NCBI RefSeq assembly: GCF_006094275.1
Contig: NZ_CP034412.1
Location: forward strand, 2,046,001 to 2,110,000
Direction: 5' to 3'
Length of the DNA stretch: 64,000 nt
Source of the DNA: Glutamicibacter creatinolyticus
GTDB lineage: Bacteria; Actinomycetota; Actinomycetes; Actinomycetales; Micrococcaceae
Shown here: piece by piece, positions 45,876-53,356 of the stretch
Layout: each line of letters begins with the position of its first letter
How positions within the stretch are numbered: the first letter of the stretch is position 1
Made by a program: the position numbers and the translations under genes
Notes under the pieces: model-generated
Seen by the model: the letters and a program-made list of their open reading frames with translations, nothing else
Told to the model about the DNA's origin: nothing
Database searches by the model: none

Positions 45876-46868
45876 CTAGCTCCTCTTCAGGATGCGCTCC
45901 ACGGCCCGCAGGCGGGCCGAGGCGGCGCGAGGGTTTTCAGCGATTTCCTGTTCACTTGGCTTCTCGGTCCCCTTGGTGAGGACCTTGAATTCCGCTTTGT
46001 GCTCTTCGAGCTCAACAGGGAACCCCGGGGGTGCCGAGGACGTTGAACCCTGCACAAAAAATCTCTTGGTGATCTTGTCTTCCAGCGAGTGGTAGCTCAT
46101 GACCACAATTCGGCCACCCACGTTCAGGGCGCCCATGGAGGACGGAATGGCGCGCTCAAGCACATCAAGCTCCTCGTTGACCGCGATGCGCAGCGCCTGG
46201 AAGGTTCGTTTGGCCGGATGACCGGAGTTGCGGGCAGCGGCTGCGGGAACCACCGAGCGGATGACCTCCACCAGCTGGGCTGTCGTGCTGATGCGCGCGT
46301 CCTGGCGCTGCTGAACAATGGCCGAGGCAATACGCCCGGCGAACTTCTCTTCGCCCCATTGGCGGATGATCCGCTGCAGCTCACCGCGGTCCAGGTCGTT
46401 CACCAGGTCCTCCGCGGTGGGCCCCACAGAGGTGTCCATGCGCATATCTAGCGGGGCGTCGTATGAGTACGCGAATCCGCGTTCCCGCTCGTCCAGCTGC
46501 AGTGAAGAGACACCGAGGTCAAAGAGCACCCCGTCAATGCCGGTAAAGCCAAGGTCCTGGACCACGTCCGCGATTTCGTCGTAGACCGCGTGGACCAGGT
46601 CGATGCGGTCGGCGAAGGGCTCAAGACGGGCTCCGGCCAAGGCCAGCGCTTGTTCGTCACGGTCCAGCCCAATGAGGTGAACGTTCTCGAAGCGTTGCAG
46701 GATGGCCTCTGAATGCCCTCCCATGCCCAGCGTGCAGTCCACGACGACGGCGCGGCGATTCTCCGCATTGGCCCGCTCAATACCCGGAGCGAGCAAGTTC
46801 AGGCAACGGTCCTTAAGGACGGGAATATGCCGCTCGGATGTTGGACGTTCTTCGCCGCTAACCGGCAT
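45876..46868 (-). CDS. rsmH: 16S rRNA (cytosine-1402-N4) methyltransferase RsmH
   Basis: SAM-dependent methyltransferase (MraW) acting on the ribosomal P site. 330 aa. Shows [30 protein letters not shown] (SAM site), [62 protein letters not shown] and [16 protein letters not shown]. The start is ATG at 46868 preceded by AAAGGGGG; a frame extending to 46916 runs through the structured RNA upstream and is not supported. Confidence 0.96.
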   Translation of the reverse strand: MPVSGEERPTSERHIPVLKDRCLNLLAPGIERANAENRRAVVVDCTLGMGGHSEAILQRFENVHLIGLDRDEQALALAGARLEPFADRIDLVHAVYDEIADVVQDLGFTGIDGVLFDLGVSSLQLDERERGFAYSYDAPLDMRMDTSVGPTAEDLVNDLDRGELQRIIRQWGEEKFAGRIASAIVQQRQDARISTTAQLVEVIRSVVPAAAARNSGHPAKRTFQALRIAVNEELDVLERAIPSSMGALNVGGRIVVMSYHSLEDKITKRFFVQGSTSSAPPGFPVELEEHKAEFKVLTKGTEKPSEQEIAENPRAASARLRAVERILKRS

Positions 46869-46893
46869 AGTGCCCCCTTTCGCCGTGTCGTGT

Positions 46894-47001
46894 GCTGGGA
46901 TCAGATCCCCCTCCAACCCAAAAGCCGGTGTTCGGTTCTGGCTCCGGGGAAGTGAAGCCAGGGCCGAACCGCCTTGAGATGGCTGGAGATCTCATCCCAG
47001 C
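46894..47001 (-). ncRNA. Structured 5' leader element upstream of rsmH (candidate mraW RNA)
   Basis: On the minus strand a 14-position closing helix pairs 47001-46988 (GCTGGGATGAGATC) with 46907-46894 (GATCTGATCCCAGC), with one mismatch. Inside it GTTCGG pairs with CCGAAC, and CTGGCT pairs with AGCCAG around a loop containing CACTTCCCCGG. The element starts 27 bases after the mraZ stop and ends 26 bases before the rsmH ATG. Comparative genomics has described an mraW RNA motif at this location in Actinobacteria; identity with it is inferred from position and foldability. Confidence 0.6.
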
Positions 47002-47027
47002 TGTGCCCCCATGGTTCGTAAAACTAC

Positions 47028-47459
47028 TTATCCAAGTCCTGGAAGTTCGTCTTCATCGGTATCGGAGAAGGCCTCTTCCTGCTGCTGCAGGTAGTCCTGC
47101 CACGCCGTGGCGTCCCAGATCTCCACGCGGTTGCCTGCACCGATGACCGTGACCTCACGGTCCAGCCCGGCGTAGGAACGCAACATCGAAGGAATGGTGA
47201 CCCGGCCCTGCTTATCCGGCACTTCGTCCGACGCCCCGGACAGAAACACACGTGCATAGTCTCGAGCCCGCCGGGATGAAAGAGATGCCTGCGCGAGCTG
47301 CTCGTGCTGCTTCTCAAATTCCCGTTGGCTAAAGACGTAGATGCACCGTTCCTGCCCGCGGGTCAGAACCAGTCCGTATGACAGTTCCTCGCGGTATTTA
47401 GCAGGAAGAATCAACCGCCCCTTGTCATCGAGACGCGGTGTATAAGTTCCAAGGAACAT
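47028..47459 (-). CDS. mraZ: Transcriptional regulator MraZ
   Basis: First gene of the dcw cluster, a DNA-binding AbrB-like protein that represses its own operon. 143 aa. Two MraZ repeats are visible: [25 protein letters not shown] (about 2-26) and [28 protein letters not shown] (about 71-98), each with the DxxGR pattern. The acidic C-terminus is [14 protein letters not shown] at 47459 after AAGGCGG. A promoter overlapped by four 10-bp-spaced boxes lies about 40 bases upstream. Confidence 0.96.
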   Translation of the reverse strand: MFLGTYTPRLDDKGRLILPAKYREELSYGLVLTRGQERCIYVFSQREFEKQHEQLAQASLSSRRARDYARVFLSGASDEVPDKQGRVTIPSMLRSYAGLDREVTVIGAGNRVEIWDATAWQDYLQQQEEAFSDTDEDELPGLG

Positions 47460-47497
47460 ACACACCGCCTTTCGCATGAAGTGGTGATTCCGCCATC

Positions 47498-47542
47498 TTC
47501 CTCTACTGTCCTCCACTTTACTCCACCACTCCCCACTGTCAA
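47498..47542 (-). promoter_or_regulatory. mraZ promoter with four overlapping MraZ boxes
   Basis: Minus strand: -35 TTGACA (47542-47537), 16-base spacer, -10 TAAAGT (47520-47515). Four units in exact 10-base register start at 47537, 47527, 47517 and 47507: AGTGGGGAGT, GGTGGAGTAA, AGTGGAGGAC, AGTAGAGGAA. They cover the spacer, the -10 and the start site. Spacing by one helical turn is the known arrangement for MraZ. Confidence 0.75.
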
Positions 47543-47954
47543 CGCGACCGGAGGTGTTTTAGCTCAGTAATAGAGAAATAATCCGCGGGATTTCGGGCTA
47601 GTTTCGCGGGGGTGGACGGTGGAGGGATTTGGGCTGTTTTGACCCAGGGCGTGGCTCCTACCCCCTCTCAAACCCCGATTTCGCGCGAAATTCGCTGGCT
47701 CGGAGGAGCAGTGGAGGAAAGTGGGGGAAGATTACCCGGAGCGGTGGAGAGTGGTGCAGAACACGCGAAACACGGCGGGTTAGGGCAACCTTGGAATCTA
47801 CTTAGAGTTCGTTGCTCGCTAGCTGCCGCAGTACGGCATATACACGGCCGCTGCGGGTGCCTGCCGGCCGGGGGCCACGGCCATCGCGTTGGGGTTTGTG
47901 CAGCCTTGCCGGCGCAGTTGGTCAGAGCTGCCCGGCAAGAGGGTTAAAACGAAA
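47543..47954. other. Noncoding region between mraZ and DUF3040 with further GTGG boxes
   Basis: About 410 bases without a convincing gene. On the plus strand there are more MraZ-like units: GTGGACG (47612), GTGGAGG (47619), GTGGAGG (47711), GTGGGGG (47721), GTGGAGA (47744) and GTGGTGC (47751); those at 47711, 47721 and 47751 keep 10-base register. A 14-base perfect palindrome, ATTTCGCGCGAAAT, lies at 47678-47691. An open frame at 47612-47947 (+) has no ribosome site and Gly/Arg/Ala-rich random-looking sequence. Confidence 0.5.
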
Positions 47955-47955
47955 A

Positions 47956-47978
47956 GGCACGATCCATTGGATCGTGCC
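47956..47978 (-). terminator. Intrinsic terminator of the DUF3040 gene
   Basis: GGCACGATCC (47956-47965) and GGATCGTGCC (47969-47978) form a 10-bp stem. On the minus strand it is followed by TTTTCGTTTT, a good U tract. Confidence 0.9.
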
Positions 47979-47995
47979 AATTGCTTCGGGAAGCT

Positions 47996-48382
47996 CTAGC
48001 TATCCCGCTGGTCCCGCTTACGCTGGTTCCACTTTTCTTCAAGACCGCTCATGAACTGGGAGCTGCCGCGGTTGGCGGTCTTTGATCCGCTCTTCAGCGG
48101 ATTTCCTCCCAGCTTACCCTTGGCGGACTTCTTCAGTGCCAGGGCTACGCCTGCAAACATGACGGCGAAACCGATCACGCCCACCACGATCAGTTGTTGG
48201 GAGATTCCGAAGATCAGCGCCCCCAATCCGACAATGAAGATCAGGGCGCCAAGAGCGATGTTGCGGGTCGACAGGCGTCCGCTATTGCCGGGAGCTTTCA
48301 TGTTGGAAGCGAAGCGACGATCTTCATGCAGCTGCTTTTCAAGCTGCTCCAGCAGACGTTGCTCATGCTCAGATAGTGGCAT
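47996..48382 (-). CDS. DUF3040 family membrane protein
   Basis: 128 aa. Starts MPLSEHEQRLLEQLEKQLHEDRRFA, the hallmark of DUF3040. Two adjacent transmembrane helices follow, about 41-60 and 62-83, then a basic Lys/Gly/Ser-rich tail. The family is restricted to Actinobacteria, often lies beside mraZ, and has no known function. ATG at 48382 with AAGGAG upstream. It has its own terminator and lies upstream of, and on the same strand as, mraZ, separated by the noncoding region. Confidence 0.92.
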   Translation of the reverse strand: MPLSEHEQRLLEQLEKQLHEDRRFASNMKAPGNSGRLSTRNIALGALIFIVGLGALIFGISQQLIVVGVIGFAVMFAGVALALKKSAKGKLGGNPLKSGSKTANRGSSQFMSGLEEKWNQRKRDQRDS

Positions 48383-48572
48383 CGTCTTCTCCTTCCAAGT
48401 CCCTGCGTGACGACCGACTCCGTCCTCACCCAGTAGAACGGTTTACCGCAAGATTTTGTTCCCCGCGGGAAATCTCCTACGTATCTCTAAGGATAGTCTT
48501 TTTAGACTCGAGGCTGCTAGTTCAGCCGTTGCGCTGTTAATAAGACTTAGTCTCAGCGCTGCGGCCCAGGTG

Positions 48573-49766
48573 TCATGAGTCAGTTGAAGACGGACCTTTG
48601 GGTCGCAATAGCCGCGCTGGAGTGAGCCGCTGGGATGGGAACTTCAGCGCGATGCTGTCAGCGATCTTTTCCGCTTCACGGGTCTTCTCGTCAATCGGGT
48701 CCAAGGACAGCTGCACTCCCTGGGTTTCCTGCCCCAGCCGTTCTGCCCTAACCCCCACCAGACGCACTGCTTGCGGCAGTGGCAGCAGACGGCGGAACAG
48801 TTCAAGCACGCCGTTAGTCAGAGCCGAGGGAGAATCCGTGGCTGCCGGCAGCGTTTTGGAACGATTAACCGTGGTGAAGTCCTGGTACTTGATCTTGATG
48901 GCCAGCGCCTCGGCCAGCTTTCCAGAGCGGCGCAGGCGTTGGGCAACCTTGTGGCTGAGCACCACCAGTTCATCTTCCAAAAGCTTTAACTCGCTCTGGT
49001 CCGATTCAAAGGTGTGTTCGGCCGAGAGCGACTTTTCCTGCCGCACGGGAACCACTTCGCGGTCGTCGATCCCCCGGGACAAGCGGTGCAGGTTGCGGCC
49101 ATGCTCGCCAAATTTTTGCACCATGACATCTTCCGGGTACTGGGCCAGCTGCTCCACGGTTTCAATCCCTGCCCGATGCAGCTGCTCCAGGGAACGCTTC
49201 CCCACGCCCCACAGCGCAGAGACCGGCAACTGATGCAGAAATTCAACGGTGCGCTGCGGTGCCACGACCACCAGGCCGTTGGGCTTGGCATGCTCCGATG
49301 CCAACTTGGCCACGAACTTATTGCGGGCGATCCCGACGCTGGCCGGAAGCCCCAGCTCATCCTTGAGGTACTGCTTGATCTGCTGGGCGATCCGCACCGG
49401 GCCGCCCAGGCGCCGCATGCTGCCGGTCACGTCCAGGAACGCCTCGTCAATGCTCAGCTGTTCGACCAGAGGGGTAATCGTGGAGAAGTACTGCATGATC
49501 TTGGCGGAAATCGCAGAGTAGCTGTGATGGTTCGGTTCCACGATGGTTGCATTCGGGGCCAGGCCCATCGCCTGGGACATCGGCATTGCCGAATGAACTC
49601 CCAGGGCCCGGCAATCGTAGGATGCTGAAAGCACGACGCTGCGCCCCTGCGGGTGCCCAACAATCACCTGCTTGCCCGCTAGCTCTGGGCGAGACAGCAG
49701 TTCCACTGACACGAAGAAGGCGTCCATGTCCACGTGCAAAATCGCCCGCTCAGCCTTATCAGTCAT
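48573..49766 (-). CDS. dinB: DNA polymerase IV DinB
   Basis: Y-family translesion polymerase. 397 aa. Catalytic carboxylates in ILHVDMDAFFVSVEL and QLSIDEAFLDVTG; YDCRALGVHSAMP steric gate region; VGIARNKFVAKLASEHAKPNGL and LWGVGKRSLEQLHRAGI (helix-hairpin-helix). A little-finger domain follows. I see no obvious beta-clamp motif at the C-terminus, but did not analyse it in depth. ATG at 49766 has TAAACT six bases upstream and no ribosome site, so it is probably leaderless. No LexA box was found nearby. Confidence 0.94.
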   Translation of the reverse strand: MTDKAERAILHVDMDAFFVSVELLSRPELAGKQVIVGHPQGRSVVLSASYDCRALGVHSAMPMSQAMGLAPNATIVEPNHHSYSAISAKIMQYFSTITPLVEQLSIDEAFLDVTGSMRRLGGPVRIAQQIKQYLKDELGLPASVGIARNKFVAKLASEHAKPNGLVVVAPQRTVEFLHQLPVSALWGVGKRSLEQLHRAGIETVEQLAQYPEDVMVQKFGEHGRNLHRLSRGIDDREVVPVRQEKSLSAEHTFESDQSELKLLEDELVVLSHKVAQRLRRSGKLAEALAIKIKYQDFTTVNRSKTLPAATDSPSALTNGVLELFRRLLPLPQAVRLVGVRAERLGQETQGVQLSLDPIDEKTREAEKIADSIALKFPSQRLTPARLLRPKGPSSTDS

Positions 49767-49772
49767 GGCTTA

Positions 49773-49778
49773 AGTTTA
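49773..49778 (-). promoter_or_regulatory. Putative -10 of leaderless dinB
   Basis: TAAACT on the minus strand, then TAAGCC, then ATG at 49766. Confidence 0.5.
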
Positions 49779-49880
49779 CCGGTGCGTACCGACAAATTGA
49801 CGAGTTCTTCCGGTGCCCGTCCAGCATCTTTCCGCTGGCCGTGAATTCCTCACCCGCAACGTGCGCCAACCCGGCGAGAC

Positions 49881-49886
49881 GGTAGA
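49881..49886 (+). promoter_or_regulatory. Putative -10 of the polyprenyl synthetase gene
   Basis: TAGAGT would start a transcript near 49893, leaving a leader of about 39 bases before the ATG at 49932. It also argues against the in-frame GTG at 49887 as the start. Confidence 0.45.
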
Positions 49887-49931
49887 GTGGATGTAATCTC
49901 TTTCCCTCGTCATACAGAGAATTGGAACCGA

Positions 49932-51038
49932 ATGTCGCTGCCCCAGTCCATTGTTGCCCAAGCGCCTGAAGCTGAAGAGCTCACCCGGACTTACACGCAG
50001 CGGTTAACCGCAGAATTGGACTCATTCCTTGAGGCCAAAGCGGCCGAGGTAGGCTCCATTACCGCCAGCGCCGTGGCCTTGGTTGACGCCATTAAGGCCC
50101 TAACCCGCGGGGGCAAACGACTGCGGCCGGCTTTCGCCTTCTGGGGATTCATTGGAGCTGGCGGGGACGCGATGGACGATGACATCGTGAAGGTGGGTGT
50201 TTCGCTGGAGCTCTTTCAGGCGGCCGCGCTGATCCACGATGACCTAATTGACCGTTCCGATACACGACGGGGACAGCCCAGCGTGCACAAGCGCTTCGAG
50301 GCGCAGCACCGTGAGGCCGGACTGAGCGGTGATGCGGCGCATTACGGTGGGGCCAGCGCAATCCTGGCGGGAGATCTGTGTCTGTCGCTGAGCGAAGAGG
50401 TGTTCGCCTCGGTAGCCTCCGCAACTGCCGACACTCGTCGCATTTTCAATCGGATGCGCACCCAGGTCATGGCCGGTCAGTACCTGGACATTCTGGAGGA
50501 ATCGGCTGGGTCGGCTTACGACCCGGCCGAAGCGGTCAAGCGGGCGCGCACGATCGTGCGCTACAAGTCGGCGAAGTACTCCACGGAAAATCCCTTCCTT
50601 CTGGGTGGGGCTCTTGCCGGCGCCAGCCCGGACTTGTTGGATTCCTATCAGGCCTTCGCGCTGCCCCTGGGTGAGGCATTCCAGTTGCGGGATGACGTCC
50701 TGGGCGTATTTGGTGATCCCTCGATCACCGGCAAGCCGGCGGGCGACGACCTGCGCGAGGGCAAGCGCACGGAAATGATCGCGCACGCCACGCTCCTGGC
50801 CTCCGATGCGGAACGCCAACTGATCACCGAGCGCCTTGGCGCGCCCGACCTCGGCGACGATGAGGTACTGCGCATCAGCTCAATCCTCAAGGAATGCGGT
50901 GCGTTGAAGGCCACCGAACAGAGCATTGAGGAGTTGACCGCCACCGCGTTGACCGCGATGGAGCGGATCCCGGTTGCACCCCTGGCGGTGGCGGGCATGG
51001 CCCTGCTTAGCGATGCCGTGACCAAACGCATCAAGTGA
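49932..51038 (+). CDS. Polyprenyl diphosphate synthase
   Basis: Chain-elongating prenyltransferase that condenses isopentenyl diphosphate with allylic diphosphates, for quinone, carotenoid or related isoprenoid synthesis. 368 aa. GGKRLRPAF, first Asp-rich motif DDLID (103-107) followed by TRRG, and the second in LRDDVLGVFGDPSITGKPAGDD. This matches the IdsA-type (geranylgeranyl) enzymes of Actinobacteria, but chain length cannot be read off safely. ATG at 49932 is preferred, with GGAA upstream. It is divergent from dinB and ends at a terminator shared with the next gene. Confidence 0.92.
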   Translation: MSLPQSIVAQAPEAEELTRTYTQRLTAELDSFLEAKAAEVGSITASAVALVDAIKALTRGGKRLRPAFAFWGFIGAGGDAMDDDIVKVGVSLELFQAAALIHDDLIDRSDTRRGQPSVHKRFEAQHREAGLSGDAAHYGGASAILAGDLCLSLSEEVFASVASATADTRRIFNRMRTQVMAGQYLDILEESAGSAYDPAEAVKRARTIVRYKSAKYSTENPFLLGGALAGASPDLLDSYQAFALPLGEAFQLRDDVLGVFGDPSITGKPAGDDLREGKRTEMIAHATLLASDAERQLITERLGAPDLGDDEVLRISSILKECGALKATEQSIEELTATALTAMERIPVAPLAVAGMALLSDAVTKRIK

Positions 51039-51090
51039 TTACTATTCGATAAAGTCCGACTGATACACCTGCGGATGCCTGAGGGGCATA

Positions 51091-51126
51091 AAAAATCCGT
51101 TGCCCTCCTCGGGGCAACGGATTTTT
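51091..51126. terminator. Bidirectional terminator
   Basis: AAAAATCCGTTGCCC (51091-51105) and GGGCAACGGATTTTT (51112-51126) form a 15-bp stem with A and T runs at both sides. It lies between the convergent prenyl synthetase and Rv2175c-like genes. Confidence 0.93.
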
Positions 51127-51142
51127 GTTCTGTTCGGCGTGA

Positions 51143-51496
51143 TTACCAGGCCATGGCCTGGGCACGACGACGAATTTCGGTCTTGCGTCCCTGACGCAGT
51201 GCTTCCATCGGCGTCCCGGGCAGGGTGTCGTCCGGCGTAAAAAGCCAGCGGAGAGCTTCCTCGTCCGAGAAGGCAGCGTCGCGCAGCACCGTTAGGGTTC
51301 CCTTTAGGCTGTCTACAACTTGCCCGTCCATGACAAATTCTGCGGGAACCGAACGCACCGGAGGTTCCCCGATGCGAACCGCGATGATTTTTCGATCGTC
51401 GATGAGCCGGTGTACCTGACGAATATCGGTGTCCAAGGCCTCTGCCATGTCCGGCAGGTTCAGCCATTCCCCAATGAGATTCTCTAGTTCTTTCAC
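51143..51496 (-). CDS. Rv2175c-like DNA-binding protein
   Basis: 117 aa. N-terminal winged-helix-like segment LPDMAEALDTDIRQVHRLIDDRKIIAVRIGE (about 14-44), followed by RSVPAEFVMDGQVVDSLKGTLTVLRDAAFSDEEALRWLFTPDDTLPGTPMEALRQGRKTEIRRRAQ split over the C-terminal domain. This is the pattern of mycobacterial Rv2175c, a DNA-binding protein that is a Ser/Thr kinase substrate. Its target genes are unknown. In Actinobacteria it often sits beside the idsA-type gene, as here. GTG start at 51496; the ribosome site is weak. Confidence 0.88.
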   Translation of the reverse strand: MKELENLIGEWLNLPDMAEALDTDIRQVHRLIDDRKIIAVRIGEPPVRSVPAEFVMDGQVVDSLKGTLTVLRDAAFSDEEALRWLFTPDDTLPGTPMEALRQGRKTEIRRRAQAMAW

Positions 51497-51706
51497 GCTT
51501 TAAGGGTCGCACACTCCACGGGAGTTGTGTTCGCATAATGAAAACTTGAGGAAAACCTGACCCATTGGTTTCCTTGCGCCCCACTAGTAGTGTAAATTTT
51601 CAGATATCACTTTGATAACAATTGCAACACAATCCACAGCAACATCATGCTTGTCGTGGAAAGGGTTGCTCAGGTCTCATCGACTCCTTCAATTGAGGAA
51701 AAATAC

Positions 51707-53224
51707 ATGCCCCAAGATTCGATTCGTGTCACCAAGCATGCGTTGAGTGCCGTCGCTGGTGCAGCAATTCCGGCGGTTGTCCTGGGCAGCCTTGCCGCAG
51801 CCCCGGCCCAGGCCTCGCAAGTAGAGTTGACCAAATCCTCCGTCTTGACGCCCAAGAGCGTTTCCCCCCAGACGGTGAAGATCGCTGAAGAACACATTAA
51901 GGCCCACCTGTTGGCCTCGCGAATCCCTACCCTGGGATTGCCCGCGCAACGGCAGGTCAAGGAGATTAAGGTGCCGTCGGGCGCTTCGTTGTGGAGCCTG
52001 GCTCGCGAATACGATTCCTCGGTCTCCGAACTGAAGAAGATCAATGACCTAGACAGCGACCTGATCCGCGAGGGCCAGAAGCTGAAGGTTCCAGGCAAGA
52101 ATTCCTCGTCGGAGAAGAAGACCGCGAAGAACACCCGCGGCGCGGCCAGCAGCGAAAGCTACACCGTGAAGGCCGGAGACACCATGGGCCACATCGCCCA
52201 CCGCCTGGACGTCTCCCTCTCCGAGGTCCGCAAGGCCGCAGGAAACCCCTCCGGCGACCGCATCTACGTCGGACAGAAGCTGAACTTCGGCGGCTCCTCA
52301 ACACCATCCAAGAGCAGCCCCAAGAAGGACAGCGGCAAGACCACCGGCGGCAGCTACACCGTCAAGGCCGGGGATACCCTGGGTGCGATCGCGGCCCGCA
52401 ACGGGATCAGCCTGAGCAAGCTGATGAGCATGAACAACTTGTCCTCCAAGTCGCTGATCTTCCCTGGTGACAAGCTCAAGCTCAGCGGATCGGCCCAGTC
52501 CTCCTCGCCGAAGCCGACCTCGCAGTCGAACAGTGCCCCGAAGTCGAGCGGCACCAGCAGCTACAGCGTCAAGTCCGGCGATACCCTCGGCGGCATTGCT
52601 GCCAAGCACGGGATTTCGCTGAGCCGTCTGCTGGATCTGAACCCAGAGGTCAGCACCCAGACTCCGTTGCAGATCAACACGAAGCTGAAGGTTTCTGGTT
52701 CCTCGGTAAAGCCGAACGCGGGCGTGAAGCCGACACAGAAGATCGGCAACACCTTCGCCGGGCGCACTTATCCTGATGCCACCGTGCGCAGCGCCAATGA
52801 GAACAAGGCCTACCTGGATTCGATCTCGGTTCCCAGCCGCTCCGAGATGCAGGCGCTGATCCGCAGCACTGCCAGGAGCATGGGAGTTGACCCGGCCCTG
52901 GCCCTGGCCCACGCTCAGCAGGAGTCCGGTTTCAACCAGCGCGCGGTCTCCCCCGCCAACGCCATTGGAGCCATGCAGGTGATCCCGAGCACCGGTGAAT
53001 GGATGTCGGGCATGGTGGGGCGCAAGCTGAACCTGTTGGATCCGCGGGACAACGTCGCGGCCGGCGTTGCCACCATCAAGTACAACCTCGACAACGCCGA
53101 GAGCCTGGACCACGCCATCGCCGCGTACTACCAGGGCCTGGGCGGGGTGCGGAAGTACGGGATGTATTCCGACACCAAGGTTTATGTCGCCAACGTCAAA
53201 TCCCTGATGAAGCAGTACCGCTAG
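51707..53224 (+). CDS. Secreted cell-wall hydrolase with four LysM domains and a transglycosylase domain
   Basis: 505 aa. Signal peptide of about 38 residues ending in AAAPAQAS. Four LysM peptidoglycan-binding domains follow: one diverged (KVPSGASLWSLAREYDSSVSELKK) and three typical ones starting YTVKAGDTMG, YTVKAGDTLG and YSVKSGDTLG, joined by Ser/Pro/Lys linkers. The C-terminal lytic transglycosylase domain (about 380-505) has ALAHAQQESGFNQRAVSPANAIGAMQVIP with catalytic Glu in QQESGF, and NVAAGVATIKYNL. ATG at 51707 with GAGGA seven bases upstream; an earlier ATG at 51647 has none. Exported to the wall, probably for remodelling or growth. Confidence 0.92.
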   Translation: MPQDSIRVTKHALSAVAGAAIPAVVLGSLAAAPAQASQVELTKSSVLTPKSVSPQTVKIAEEHIKAHLLASRIPTLGLPAQRQVKEIKVPSGASLWSLAREYDSSVSELKKINDLDSDLIREGQKLKVPGKNSSSEKKTAKNTRGAASSESYTVKAGDTMGHIAHRLDVSLSEVRKAAGNPSGDRIYVGQKLNFGGSSTPSKSSPKKDSGKTTGGSYTVKAGDTLGAIAARNGISLSKLMSMNNLSSKSLIFPGDKLKLSGSAQSSSPKPTSQSNSAPKSSGTSSYSVKSGDTLGGIAAKHGISLSRLLDLNPEVSTQTPLQINTKLKVSGSSVKPNAGVKPTQKIGNTFAGRTYPDATVRSANENKAYLDSISVPSRSEMQALIRSTARSMGVDPALALAHAQQESGFNQRAVSPANAIGAMQVIPSTGEWMSGMVGRKLNLLDPRDNVAAGVATIKYNLDNAESLDHAIAAYYQGLGGVRKYGMYSDTKVYVANVKSLMKQYR

Positions 53225-53285
53225 TCGGTGGCCGGGTGCCGTGTTCTGCCAGAACGGGGGCACGGGGCCTGGCTAACCGGTACGC

Positions 53286-53338
53286 CGCATGACTAAGGCG
53301 GGTGAATCCATAATGGATTCACCCGCCTTAGTCATGCG
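53286..53338. terminator. Long perfect hairpin between convergent genes
   Basis: 53286-53309 pairs with 53315-53338 without mismatch (24 bp, with one further A-T pair at the tip), directly beside the stop of the histidine kinase gene (53357). It should stop transcription from both sides, though neither strand has a long T run. Confidence 0.85.
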
Positions 53339-53356
53339 CGGTATCGGCTCGCAGCG

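Noticed and set aside
47711-47728. GGAGGAAAG resembling the conserved start of RNase P RNA
   Set aside because: None of the other conserved RNase P RNA blocks (such as the ACAGAAAC-like segment) is found in the following 250 bases; the match is part of the box cluster.
47612-47947. A 111-codon open frame on the plus strand upstream of mraZ
   Set aside because: GTG start without a ribosome site, random-looking composition, and it runs through MraZ-like boxes and the palindrome.
51497-51706. A possible c-di-AMP riboswitch in front of the LysM transglycosylase gene
   Set aside because: Such switches precede many actinobacterial wall hydrolases, but the conserved blocks of that RNA are not present in this leader.
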